Below, piece after piece: positions 43,441 to 56,683 of a stretch of 64,000 nucleotides of DNA. The notes beneath the pieces are model-generated. The model ran no database searches. It was not told where the DNA came from and worked only from the letters and a program-made list of their open reading frames with translations. The position numbers and the translations under genes are program-made. Source of the DNA: Podospora pseudocomata (Eukaryota > Ascomycota > Sordariomycetes > Sordariales > Podosporaceae); contig NC_085890.1 in the NCBI RefSeq assembly GCF_035222375.1, positions 2,604,001 through 2,668,000 of the forward strand. Direction: 5' to 3'. The first letter of the stretch is position 1. The number at the start of each line of letters is the position of its first letter.

Positions 43441-45953
43441 TCAAATAAACTCCCCACTTCCCCCTCCCGTCCCCGTCCTCTTATGATTAGGCGGCTGCGG
43501 TGGCGGTTTACTATCCGCCCTCCCTCTCCTCCTCCCCTTCTTGCCACTCCCTGACCCAGAACTACTCCCCCCACTCCCACTCCCACTCCCACTCCCACTC
43601 CTCTCCCTCGGCCTCTCCTTCTCCCCCTCCATACTCCTCCGCTCCTTAAACCTCTGCCTCCTCTCCTCATAAGCCTTCAGCTCATCCTTTTCCACATCTT
43701 TTTCCGTCTTCTTCCTCGGAGGGGAAGTATTAGTATACCCCTGCGTAATACTATGCCCATACTCCCTCGCCTTTCTATCACCCCCATCCCCCCCAACAAA
43801 AGGTCTCTTCTCCTGAACATGCTGCTGCTCATCCTCGCTGTCCTCCTCTTCCTCCTCCTCTTCGGAAAACCGCTGGATCTGCAGAACAGGCATCGACTTG
43901 GCGGCCAAAGGATGGGGCTTAACCAGCCCTAACCTCTCCTCCTCCGTCGCGCCCGTGATGCGCACCTGAGGGGACGAGTACCCCCTCGAGTTGAGCCCGC
44001 TTCTCTGCGGGCTGCCGCCACTCTCCAACGCCCCGTCGATGGACTGGGCTTGGTTGCGTTTGAAAATGTTTTGAAAGGAAAACTGGCGCTTTGCAGAGTG
44101 AGGCGGGGGGGTGGGTGGTGATGGGAGGGGGTGTTCGCCCTCGTTGTATTCCGGGAACTGGACCCGCCGTTTGGAACTCGAGGCGCTAGCTGTCGTTCCT
44201 GCTCTGGTTTGTCTTGTTGCTCCCAGTGGGTGCAGGAAATCATCTGATGGGTTGTTGGAAGAAGCGGGATTGTCCTGACCTGGCACTGCTATCGAGGTCA
44301 ACTGGACGGGGTGCATTGGGCTTTGCACCTTTGTGGTGGAGGGGTTGTTGCTGGGCTTGTAGTCGGGGTGCCCTGGGAGGAGGGCAGACCGGGCGCGGCT
44401 GCGGATCGTGCCCATTATGCTAGAGAGGGCAGGCGAGACAGGTCTGCTGGCCTCGGCGAGCTCCTCCTCGGTGGGGAAGTGTGACCAGCCGAGTGGAGGG
44501 TGAGGTGTAGGAGGAGCGAGAAAGGGGGCGCCAGAGGGCGCGGGGGAGGCACCCACACCGGTGCCGGGACGAGTGCGGTGACTGCTGAAGGTTCCGGTGC
44601 GCCTTCTTCGTAGACCGTCCCATTCGTAGAGAGGAGCTCCATTTTCGCTGACAGGGGCAAGACTCTCTTGAATCTTTTCCTCGTGCAATCGTTTGAGCTC
44701 CTCCAATTCCATCTTTTGTCTCGCGGATGACAGGCGCCTGACAATGGCAGCGGTGCCTCTGATGGCGTCCGCCTTGGGCTCGGTTTCGGGCTGGGGCTGC
44801 TCGGCAATGGTCTGGATTTGGTCGAGGTCACCGGCAAAGACGGCAGTGTCTGGGACGTCCTTGGCGGACTTGGACAGCTGCAGGAGAACAACCCCCGAGC
44901 AAATAACCAAGAATCCCATCACCACGGTGATAATCGATGTCGGTGTGCCATTGAAACCTCTAAACAGGATTGCCGAGGTGATAATGGTGGTACTGGTAAA
45001 GTAGACATAATAGGTGGGGGTAACCAAGGCGGCGTTGAACAAATTGAGCGCTTTCTGCATAAAGGTGTCAAAACTCCCGTCGGGTCCAGGGGTGGCAAGA
45101 AGGAGTTGCAAAGGATTTCACCAAAGCCCCGTCGGTGTCGTTGGGAAAAGGGGTATATAAGGGAGGCACTCACGTTGAGGTAAATAATCTCGGTCAAGAG
45201 CGTAGCAATAACGAAAACCAACAGCACATACAAAAACCACTGGTTGAACTGAGGCTTTCCTCCCGCCTGGGCGATGATGGCGGCTCCCAGGCCCTGCGTC
45301 GCCACAACGCTCAGTCCGCCGATCCAACTGCAGATGGAAATGTACACCATCATATTCTTGGCGCCATACTTTGGTCCCAGCCAAAATGCGACAATAGCGC
45401 TGCCGACGATAATGACGCCCGCATAGCTCAAAAACAGCGGATGTACGACGAAGCCTTGCATGTCCTGGATGTCCTTAACAGCCGATGTTTGTGGTGCATT
45501 CATGACGATGACAACCGACCCAACGATACACAGAAAACAAGCAACCTTGCCGACCATGCTCAAGCGCTCCTTCAAGAAAATGGCAGACAAGATGGTGGTG
45601 ATGACGACCGACAGGGCTCCCAGAGGGGTGACCAGAATGGCATCGGTGAAGGCGTACGCAGCGAAATTGAGTCCCTCGCCCAAGATCATCAGGATCATGC
45701 CCGCCCACCAGTAAAAGTTCTTGAGATACCCATATCCCTCGCCAGCCACCTCGTTGTACTTTTCGTTGGCGCGAAGCAGGCCGACCTTTTTGAGCACGAA
45801 CGAGGTACCGATGAAGGCGCCGGAGCCAATGGCGAGGCCTATGCCGATCGCCTTGAAAACGGGGGGTCTCTCGGAGGCGGGTGGCCCGGCGCCGCCGCCG
45901 GCGCGGATATAGAGTTGTTGCACATGGTCGATCGCCTGTGCTGCATGCTCCAT
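43441..45953 (-). CDS. NIPA-family magnesium transporter
   Basis: Two exons (45953-45174 and 45054-43441) around a 119-bp intron give 797 aa. The first 370 residues are the NIPA (DUF803) domain with about nine membrane helices. Typical blocks are GSGAFIGTSFVLKKVGLLRA, EGYGYLKNFYWWAGMILMIL, LGEGLNFAAYAFTDAILVTP, LGALSVVITTILSAIFLKER and, in exon 2, ALVTPTYYVYFTSTTIITSA. The remaining 430 residues are a cytosolic disordered tail with a Glu run (SEEEEEEEDSEDE), charged helices (KDELKAYEERRQRFKERRSM) and a Ser-Gly repeat coded by a 6-bp microsatellite near 43565-43605. NIPA proteins move Mg2+ at the plasma membrane or endosomes. The long tail is common in filamentous fungi. Confidence 0.92.
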
Positions 45954-47750
45954 GGTGTGGGTTGCGCTGGTCGTTGGCGCAACAAGCGACTCGACCGTCG
46001 CTGACCTGGTTCGAATACCGAGGGTTCTTCTATCGCTGGTCTCTCGAGCAGTCTCTGGTCTGGGGCAGCAGCTATTACGGTTGGAAGAGAGGTTTCGAAA
46101 AGGTGGTTTGCGTTATCAGGTGCGATGGAGGAAGCGGCATGAACTTTTCGTATTTGCTCTCGGAATACAAACAATTGACAACACAGGGGGCTAGGAGGGG
46201 CCAAGTAAGGTGTTCGTAGGGGAATGATTCGGGGTGTGGGAACAGGTTGAGACGATGGTTGTGCGAGAGCAGGCGATATCGCGCTCTGGGTGTCTGTCGA
46301 GTCTCGCTCCTGGTTGCTGGTGCAATGACGACGACCTTGTTCGACAGGGGGGGAGTGAGATGGAGCTCTCCACACCAAAAAAAAAAAAAAAACACAAGCA
46401 GCTTCAGGGACTGAAACAACCAAAACAACACTGCGAAAAATGCAAGAAATCGCAAAAGACACCAAGACACAGGAAGGTCGAGAACAGAGATTGGGATGAT
46501 GGAACGGAGGACCCTTTGGCGCCCAGCGACGCACAAGGGACACCGGCGCAAAAACTTGCTTGCACCAGAGGGGGCAGGTGCAGGCCGCAGACTGGGGGGG
46601 TTGAGGTGGTGGGGTTCCTGCGCCACCAGCTTGGGGTTCTGGGCTTCTGGCCCGGTAACCGAACTGTTAACCCCTGCCCGCCCAAAACTGTGGGGTTCGC
46701 TTCGTTTTGGGCAGTTCAATCGTGAAACCACTGATCGCAAGACTTTACTTTTATATCTTCTACAAAAACTCAACTCTTTTATCGTGTTGTTGGCGTCATG
46801 TTTGTTCTGTTCGTATGTGCTCAAAATCATACCATTGCCAGCCTCCTCTTTCTTCCTCACTTCTCCTCCCCTCCCCTCGTGTTCTCCCCCACCTATCCCG
46901 CTCATAGCTCCATGACTTCACTCCACTCTTCAGCTCCTCTCCTGTGCAGCTGCATCTTCAATCTGCATCTAGCGATAGGCGTATCATCCGTCTTTCCCCC
47001 CAGTTTCCCCCGTAGTCTATCACTCTATCTCTAGATAGAAGCCCCCTTCGCCGTGCAGCTGCGCAAAGGGTCGTCGTCATTCAGTGCCATCAGTGGCTAA
47101 CCGCCATACCACCCTGAGCGAGCGCCTCGCCAGACAGTGACGATGATGTCAACTGGGCCACGGAAACACGTGCAGATCCCCAGGATTGATAGGGTGGCAC
47201 GCCTTGGATGTGAGACCTGGTTTCGCAGCCACATGCATGAGTGATCTTCCAATTGATGGCTTGCCAATCAATCCTTGGTCGCCCGTTGACAAGCTTTTGA
47301 CCCGGGCCCGTTTGACGGTTGGCATCCAATGTCCAACGCCGACCGGGCCTTTTTTTCGTCTGATGTTGTTGGCACCGAGTCCCCGGAGTTGTATGCCCGA
47401 TGGGTAAACATAGCTGTCGGACACGGGTTGATAGTGCAGCCCGGGTAAAAGGATGCAGACCGAACACAGCACCAACACCTAACCCAACACTTTAGATAAC
47501 CAACGGCATCTTTTATTAGGCCAACGGACCACAGTCGACTGTTGGACACTTCCACATGCAACGGAGGACGTCTCAACGATGGGCAACTTGCACTAACAGA
47601 TTTCGGTGGAGTGCACGCGAGGATCTGTTAGTGGGTTACCCCTGAACCCCTGACGAGCAACCAAGAGTCTCAACAGTCGCCTGAGCACAACACCAAGCGC
47701 TTGGAACTGGATATTTCCAACTTATCTCCAGTATAAACGCCTGGAGCCTA
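45954..47750. other. Long intergenic region upstream of the NIPA gene
   Basis: This 1.8-kb stretch should hold the NIPA promoter and long leader plus the 3' UTR of the SDR gene. It has an A run at 46376-46391 and a pyrimidine-rich block at 46840-47030. A minus-strand open frame at 46075-46905 is low-complexity and Phe-rich where it reads through the T run on that strand, so I do not call it a gene. Confidence 0.5.
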
Positions 47751-48886
47751 CTACCAAGGCAAAACACCCCCATCCCACCTCCAAAACTGCCCCGAATTCT
47801 CCATCGTCAACTTCTCAATCTACTTTGATGTCAGCACTTCTCCAATTATGATACTAAAGGTAACATACCTGCTCAACAACCCCCCTCGCACTCTCCCCCA
47901 CCCCCAAAGGCGGCCCCGCCTCAAACCCAACCGCATCCGCCAGCCCCTGTCCCATCTCCGTTTTCACCCACCTAGGTAGGTACTCATCATCAGCATCTCC
48001 ATTCCCACTCCCAGCACTTGACAGAAAACTCACCCCGGATGAACAACCCCAACCACCACCCCCTTTCCCTGCATCTTAAGTTCCGCCCTCAACTTCATCA
48101 CCCACCACCCCACCCCACATTTACTCAACCCATACCCCCCACAGACCAACATCCCCCCCTCCACCTCCCCCTCCGGTGTCACCAAACCCCCTATACTCCC
48201 CACCGAACTCCCAATCACGACAAACTTCCCCCCTTCCTTCTCCAACAGCGGCCATAGTGCTTTGAACAATCTGATTGGGCCGAGGGTGTTGACATTAAGG
48301 TCAGCGAGGTACTCTTCCTCTGTCGTGTCAAAGACTGATTTAAAACCTGTGGCCGAGCCGGCGTTTGCGATGAGGGTGTTGATGTGGGTGATGCCGAGGG
48401 ATTGGAGGCGGGAGGGCAGGGTAGATGATGATATCTCATCTTTTGCGTCGTCGAGAAGAATAGGGATGACGCAGCTGGTGGCATGGTGGGGGGTTGTAGC
48501 ATCGAAGGGGGAGGGAGTGGAAAAGGAGCGGGTTGTGGCGATGATGGTTGTTTTGGGGCGGGCGGAGAGGAGTTTGACGATGGCGAGGCCGATCCCTGAT
48601 AAAAGGAGGAAGGTTAGTTAGTTGGGTGGTACTTGATATTGGTGGGTGGGTGGTGGGTGACAAATACTGGGGGGGAACAGAGGAAAGGTATGAAGAGCTA
48701 TGAAGAGACTGTGAAAGTGTTATGGAAGGGGGCAGTGGTAAAGGGTTAATGCAAAAGGCAGATGAGGGAGATGACGCGGGGTTGGGATGTGCCAAGATGG
48801 CAGTGTCAGCAAAGAAAAAGGGGTAAGTAAATACCCCTATTCGCCCCAGTGACCAAGTAAACAGTGTTGGAAGAGTGATCGGCCAT
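47751..48886 (-). CDS. Short-chain dehydrogenase/reductase (SDR)
   Basis: Four exons (48886-48835, 48595-48034, 47971-47869, 47819-47751) give 261 aa. The first intron is 239 bp, and its splice joins MADHSSNTVYLVTGANRG to IGLAIVKLLSARPKT, giving the TGxxxGIG cofactor motif at residues 13-20. The catalytic Tyr and Lys are Y172 and K176 (YGLSKCGVGWW), with the Ser of VIGSSVGSIGG before them. NAGSATG is the classical NAG block. The final exons read HPGWVKTEMGQGLAD and end GQFWRWDGGVLPW. The C-terminus fits the 'carbonyl reductase/NAD(P)-binding' SDRs such as Aspergillus norsolorinic-acid-ketoreductase-like proteins. The substrate is unknown. Confidence 0.9.
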
Positions 48887-49537
48887 TTTGCTCGGGTTGA
48901 CAGCGGCGACAACGACAAAAACGCTGCAATACTGTCAAGGTCAATTGCGTACAACACAAAGAAGATGAGCAAAGGATGGAGCAGACACTGAGAAGTAGAA
49001 CAAGCAATGGAGAGGGTAACAAAGCGAACAAGACAAGACAGCTGAAGCCGACCGACAAGTGTGATCTCACGAGAACCACGGCACAGAGAGAAAGGGAAAA
49101 AGAAAAAGAGGATAACAGGATGAGGAACAAAAAAGAATGGTTTAAATACCCTGAGACAGAGCCCGCAACCAATAATATTCCCCCTCATCATGCGTGACCA
49201 CCCATCCATCCATTGCTGCCCTCGGGGCTGTCGCGTCGGGCGGGGGCGAGTTGGTCCGAGAGGAAGGGCTTGGCCGCATTGTCATCACTCATCCCGTCCG
49301 TCACACCGAAGCGCATTTCCAAAATGATCCATAACGGTACCAAAAAACATCTTCAATTGCGTGCCATCTGCGATCGCATGAAATAAAATACAGAATAGTC
49401 TCAACAATCCCACCTAGAACGCGCTGTCCGCCCAATGTGGTATCCCGCTCATAACCAAAAACGCCAGAGTACTCCAGCCCTAACATAGGAACGAAAAGAA
49501 TAAAGATGTCATGTACATTCCCACAAATAAGCAAAGG
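48887..49537. other. Intergenic, no gene seen
   Basis: This stretch should hold the SDR promoter and the ADA2 3' UTR. Nothing coding was recognised. Confidence 0.5.
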
Positions 49538-51253
49538 TCAAGCCTTGATGACCCATCCAGCATTCACCATAAAGTCAAAGATGCGCCCTCCCTTTTGTGT
49601 ATCCAGCCTGCAGATTTCCTTGGCCTGCTTCTTCTTCAAGCTGCCGTTGCTCTTGACGGCCTCCTTCAAAATCTGCTCCTTGATCATCAGATAAGGCTTC
49701 GGCTGCAAGCGCAACGTCTCGCAGAGCTTCGCTTCCTCTGGTGTCAAAAGATGGAGATCAGGCGCGTTGTCTTGCGATAACGGCAATGGCTGGATGCCTG
49801 GAATCGGTTGCGCCACAAACTTCTGTTTCGCTGGCGTGCCATTGGCAACCACCATGCTGCCTCCGTTGATGTGGCTCCCGTTGACCTGGTTCTCCTTGCC
49901 TTCGATCTTGATCCCGCCATTCACCGCATCGCCATTTGTGCCTCCGACTGACGCTGCCGACCGGATGGGAAGCTCTGGCGCGACCAGCAGGGCGGCGCCG
50001 CTTGGTGGTTCCGGTGGTGGCTGGTTCTTGCCACGTTGGTTTGCTGCTAGGCGGTCTCGGTCCATGGATCCCATAGGTATCGACTTCTGAATCCGCAATG
50101 CCTTCTCCTGCTCGTACTTCTCGCCGCTCTTGAGGTCACCAATGCGCATGCTTCGCCATTCTTGCAACTGAGCAATGGCTTGCCGTAGGTTGAGTTCGTC
50201 AATCAGCCCCTGACAAAAATTCTCGAAATCTTCCCGGTTCATCATGCGTGCGAACGGCTTCGCCTTGTTGATCAGGTCCCTCTCTTCCTTGGACCGCTTC
50301 TTTTCTATTTTGCTGTTTTCTCGGTAATCCAAAAGATTGTGTTCGAAGATGACCTTCTTCCGTTCGGCTCTCTGTGTTAACCTGCAGTTGTAGATTTCCA
50401 TAACTGTGAGCTTGAGCTCCATCTCTGGCTCGAGCTCGCCGGTGCGTGGGTTGATGCCATCGCCTGGGTCGAATTGCATGAGTTGTACTGCTTCTTCAGC
50501 CTCGTTGGCATATTCTGTCTCGAACTCCAACCGACCGGGCATGTACCCCTGGATTTCGTGACAAGACGGCACACTAGCCGTCGGTTTCGTCTTTGGTTGC
50601 AGAGCTGGGGCATTCTTTGCAGCCTCTCGTCGCTCTTCGATCCTGCGCTTCTTGCGAGACTGGAACTCTTCTCTCGAAATCTCGTTTGCCAGTTCCATAT
50701 CATGAGGGCTGCATCGTTTCGGAAGCGGAAAGTTTTCGGACTCGATGTACACCTTGTAATAGTGCTCGCGAACCTCATCCTTGCTACGGTAGCCACCAAT
50801 ATGATCGGCAATGTCGGCCCAGGACCCTAAGCCATATATCTCGGCTCCTTCTAGGAGTAGCAGTTCCTCGTCGGCGCCCCATTCGCGATCAAATATGGGG
50901 AAGGAATTCTGTTCGATAACTCGGAAGGGGTGGGTGGCAGGCTGGTGGGAACCGCTGGAGGAGCCATTGGCGAAGCATTGTACACAAAGATCGTACTCAT
51001 TGCAAGCGCTGTGTGCGCATCGTATCCGGACCTGCCGGGAAAGCTGTTAGCTTGGGGGTGCTCGACGGTTGTGTTGTCGACCCCACAGTTGCTCCGACAG
51101 GAGATGAGATGCGACTCGAGTCGGCCATCGCGGGGTAGTAACAGCAGCTGGATAACTTACAGTAGAAGTGATGTCTGCAGAGCAAACGTCGCAAACATAC
51201 TTGACACCGCCCTCACCGCCTCTGGCAGCAATCTTTTTGCGAATGACACCCAT
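49538..51253 (-). CDS. ADA2: Transcriptional adapter ADA2 (SAGA complex)
   Basis: Two exons (51253-51161 and 51031-49538) around a 129-bp intron give 528 aa. A ZZ zinc finger spans about residues 20-65 and crosses the intron ([13 protein letters not shown] / [20 protein letters not shown]). A SANT domain follows ([48 protein letters not shown]). The conserved middle region has [20 protein letters not shown], and the C-terminal SWIRM domain (about 440-528) ends [15 protein letters not shown]. Ada2 anchors and stimulates the Gcn5 acetyltransferase in SAGA and ADA for histone H3 acetylation. Domain order and length are standard. Confidence 0.96.
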
Positions 51254-53543
<2,290 letters not shown>

Positions 53544-53692
53544 GAAAGGCAACAACAGGTAGTAATATTGATATTAGACAGCTGCTAGACGCCTGAGTAC
53601 GGAGTCCCTATAAACACGAGGGGATGCTCGTTTCCGTGTTGTATTATACAACCTTTTATAACACATATACTCCTGACCCCCTTTCAGCTGAC

Positions 53693-54288
53693 TTAGACAA
53701 CGTAGTTGCTGTACTGGAGCAGCATCCAAGTAGTACCGCCGTAGGCAGCGAGGAAGGGGAAGATTTGAGGCCCACTGAACCGGATGGTCTTGAAGATGAG
53801 CATCTCAGAGGTGAAGTGAACGGCGGCAATGACGTGGGTGAGGATGCCCATCTGGTACAGAGCGTAGTTCTCGGGTTGGTAGCTGGCGTAGAGCCGGATG
53901 ATGCCGGCGACGAAGGTGTAGGTGCCAAAGACACGAGCGGCCAGGGGAGTGACCTGGTCCTTGGCCTTCTCGGCGTCCTTGCCGGAGGCGGGCTTGAGGA
54001 TGTTGGTGCTGTCCTCGGGACTGTGCTTGCCCGTGGCTGGGGGCAGCGCGTGGTTCGGGACGAAGCGGCCGTTGTAGATGCGCCGGGTGTAGTGGAGGGT
54101 TACGTAGTTTTGGAGAGCGTTGCCCATGGACACGATGGAGATCTAGAAGGAGGATCGAGGTTAGTGGACGGTGCACTGTTGATGCCGTGTTGGTCCGAGG
54201 GTTCCCGGCAGGTGCGACTTACGAACCACAGGTAATAGGGGAGGATGCCCTTTTCTCCCGAGGGGAGGAATGCTTTGAGTTGGTCCAT
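53693..54288 (-). CDS. ERG28: Ergosterol biosynthesis scaffold protein ERG28
   Basis: Two exons (54288-54223 and 54142-53693) around an 80-bp intron give 171 aa. The N-terminal block MDQLKAFLPSGEKGILPYYL and the following ISIVSMGNALQNYVTLHYTR are characteristic. About four membrane helices are present, including RVFGTYTFVAGIIRLYASYQ and HVIAAVHFTSEMLIFKTIRF. Erg28 is an ER membrane scaffold that holds the C-4 demethylation enzymes (Erg25, Erg26, Erg27) together in ergosterol synthesis. The insert between helices 1 and 2 (PPATGKHSPEDSTNILK) makes it slightly longer than the yeast protein. Confidence 0.95.
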
Positions 54289-54722
54289 TCTGGCGATTGA
54301 GATGATAGAATGTCGATTGACTAGGCAAGGAACGGTGATGTTGTTCAGTGACCGTGTCGTCTTCCAGCCAGCAATCTCAAGATTGGACCAACAGACTCAA
54401 AGTCGTCCAATGAATTGAACACCATCTGAGGTGTGCCAAGACACTGCTCAGCTCAGGCCCAAGCCTAGGGGACGTGTTTCCACTGTCAGGGGTCTCCTTT
54501 GGAGGCAATCGCCATTGGCCGAAGCTCGGCGGCGGCCCCGCAGCGGGATGGACGGTGGATGGTCACAAAAATTTCCCTGGCGGGACCCTCAACATTTTTT
54601 GGGGAAGCGCGTTTCTCGTCTCCAAGCCCGAGCCATCCGGACCCTTTCAACCTTATTTCAGGACAAGACACCACTACATCCGGGGACATCGCCATCTCGG
54701 AATACGCACGGCGATCAGACAC
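54289..54722. other. Divergent intergenic region between ERG28 and the ketoacyl-CoA reductase
   Basis: This 434-bp interval lies between two divergent lipid-pathway genes and should hold both promoters. Shared regulation is possible but not shown by any motif I can name. Confidence 0.5.
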
Positions 54723-55810
54723 ATGGCTTCGCAAATCACCCAGCTCCTGGAGAAGGCTCTCCACTTCTGGAATGCTGTCCCTCAGCCACTCCAGTACACC
54801 TTTGCTGCTCTCGGCGCTCTCTACGTTCTGAGGGGCGCTCTCAGCTTCGTCCGCCTCCTCTTGAACTCATTCATCCTCAGTGGTCCCAACGTAGGTGGCT
54901 TCACCTTTGGACAAAATTACACCAGAAGCATGCTAACCTCTCAATCTCGGAACAGCTTCGCAAGTATGGCAAGAAGGGCACCTGGGCCGTCGTCACCGGT
55001 GCGTCTGATGGTCTCGGCAAGGAGTTCGCCTCTCAGCTCGCCTCCAAGGGCTTCAACCTCGTCCTCGTCTCCCGCACCCAGTCTAAGCTCGATGCTCTCG
55101 CCAAGGAGTTGCGTTTGAAGTGGTCCGGTCTCGAGACCAAGGTTCTCGCCATGGATTTCTCCCAGGACAACGATGAGGACTACGAGCGCCTGGCCAAGCT
55201 GATTGCTGGTCTTGATGTCGGTATCTTGATCAACAACGTCGGCCAGTCCCACAGCATCCCCGTATCCTTCCTCGATACCGAGAAGACCGAGCTCCAGAAC
55301 ATTGTCACCATCAACTGCCTCGGCACTCTCAAGACCACCAAGGTCGTTGCTCCCATCCTCGCTGCTCGCAAGAAGGGTCTCATTCTCACCATGGGCTCCT
55401 TCGCCGGCACCATGCCCACCCCCTACCTCGCCACCTACAGCGGCAGCAAGGCTTTCCTCCAGCACTGGAGCTCTTCTCTCGCCTCGGAGCTTGCCCCCCA
55501 TGGCGTTGATGTTCAGTTTGTCATCTCTTACCTCGTCACCACTGCCATGAGCAAGGTTCGCCGCACCAGCCTCCTCATCCCTGGCCCCAAGCAGTTTGTC
55601 AAGGCTGCCCTTGGCAAGATTGGTCTCGACAGCAACGAGAACTTTCCCAACACCTATACCCCCTGGTGGAGCCACAACGTGTTCAAGTGGATCATTGACA
55701 GCACTGTTGGCAACACCAGCGCTTTCACTATCTGGCAGAACAGGAAGATGCACGTTGACATCCGCAACCGTGCCCTCCGGAAGGCTGCCCGTGAGGCCAA
55801 GAAGCAGTAA
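54723..55810 (+). CDS. IFA38: Very-long-chain 3-ketoacyl-CoA reductase (IFA38/KAR type)
   Basis: Two exons (54723-54890 and 54956-55810) around a 65-bp intron give 340 aa. An N-terminal membrane helix ([20 protein letters not shown]) precedes the SDR domain. The cofactor motif is [12 protein letters not shown] (residues 70-81), NNVG is at the usual place, the active-site YSGSK is Y217-K221, and the Ser of [13 protein letters not shown] precedes it. The C-terminus ends REAKKQ, a dilysine-like ER retrieval signal. The enzyme performs the first reduction of microsomal fatty acid elongation, making the long acyl chains for sphingolipids. The frame upstream of ATG 54723 is open but not conserved-looking, so I start here. 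Confidence 0.95.
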
Positions 55811-56683
55811 AGGGTTGCCTTGGGGGATAATGTAAGAGTAATGAAGGCATGGATGGGTTAGGAAAGGAAGAAAATAGGGTGGCAATGGTATTCATGGAAA
55901 AAGCGTCCATTTGGCGGGGTACATGATCAGCCGATGCTTTAGTTTGTAGACTGTTGTAATGACTTCGATTGGTTCTCGAGTTTTTGGATCTGCATAGAAA
56001 TGGTATAACTATTGGTTCTCTATCTGTTTCTATGCTATTTGTGAATGACAATGGGTCAGTTGGTCTCCAGTTGCTGTTCTAACACCAATGTCAACAACAA
56101 AACAAGCCCTTGGAGCAAGAGGTGACAGTGACGTGGTGGATGTGGTCTGTGCGTGCCGGTTGAGAGCTTGAACTTTGAAGGCGGTGACAGAGAGGGCTGC
56201 TCCCAATAAGGCTTAGCGCCTTCTACCGTCCCATGCAGCGCGTTCGCGTGTCCGTGCCATTCAGGTCGCTGCCAATGATCCTTGCTCTCCAAAAATTGTT
56301 TACGGCCAGCCTCTTTCTTGTTTCCTGCCACTGACTGCGAAGGCGCCCATTCATCGTGACCACCGTCCCTTGCAACCGAACGATACTACGGCGAGCTTCC
56401 CGACAGCCCTGGAAGCATCTATTTGAGCTATAATCGCGATACGAAACACGGCATCTCTACGGAACAGCTGTTGATTGCATCAGCCGGGGATAGAAAGAGC
56501 TTGGTTTGGTGTTGGTGTTCGTTCGACTGGCTGTCGCAGGGCCAAGCAGAGGACAGGAGCCGCAGGAGAACCGAGAGAGACCTTTCATCTCTCGACCTTC
56601 AATTGCCTTCCACGAACAGCTCAAAGGACCCCCGCGACCTGGGATGAGATTGTCTGCTATTATATTTGCTCGATACCCCGACA
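55811..56683. other. Intergenic region upstream of NUP170
   Basis: This stretch should hold the 3' UTR of the reductase gene and the NUP170 promoter. Short frames at 56423-56852 and on the other strand have no domain. A T-rich word (TATTATATTTGC) lies 20-30 bp before the NUP170 ATG. Confidence 0.5.

Noticed and set aside
46075-46905. Open frame of 276 codons on the minus strand upstream of the NIPA gene
   Set aside because: It is low-complexity with a Phe run made by a T homopolymer, has no domain, and lies where the NIPA leader should be.
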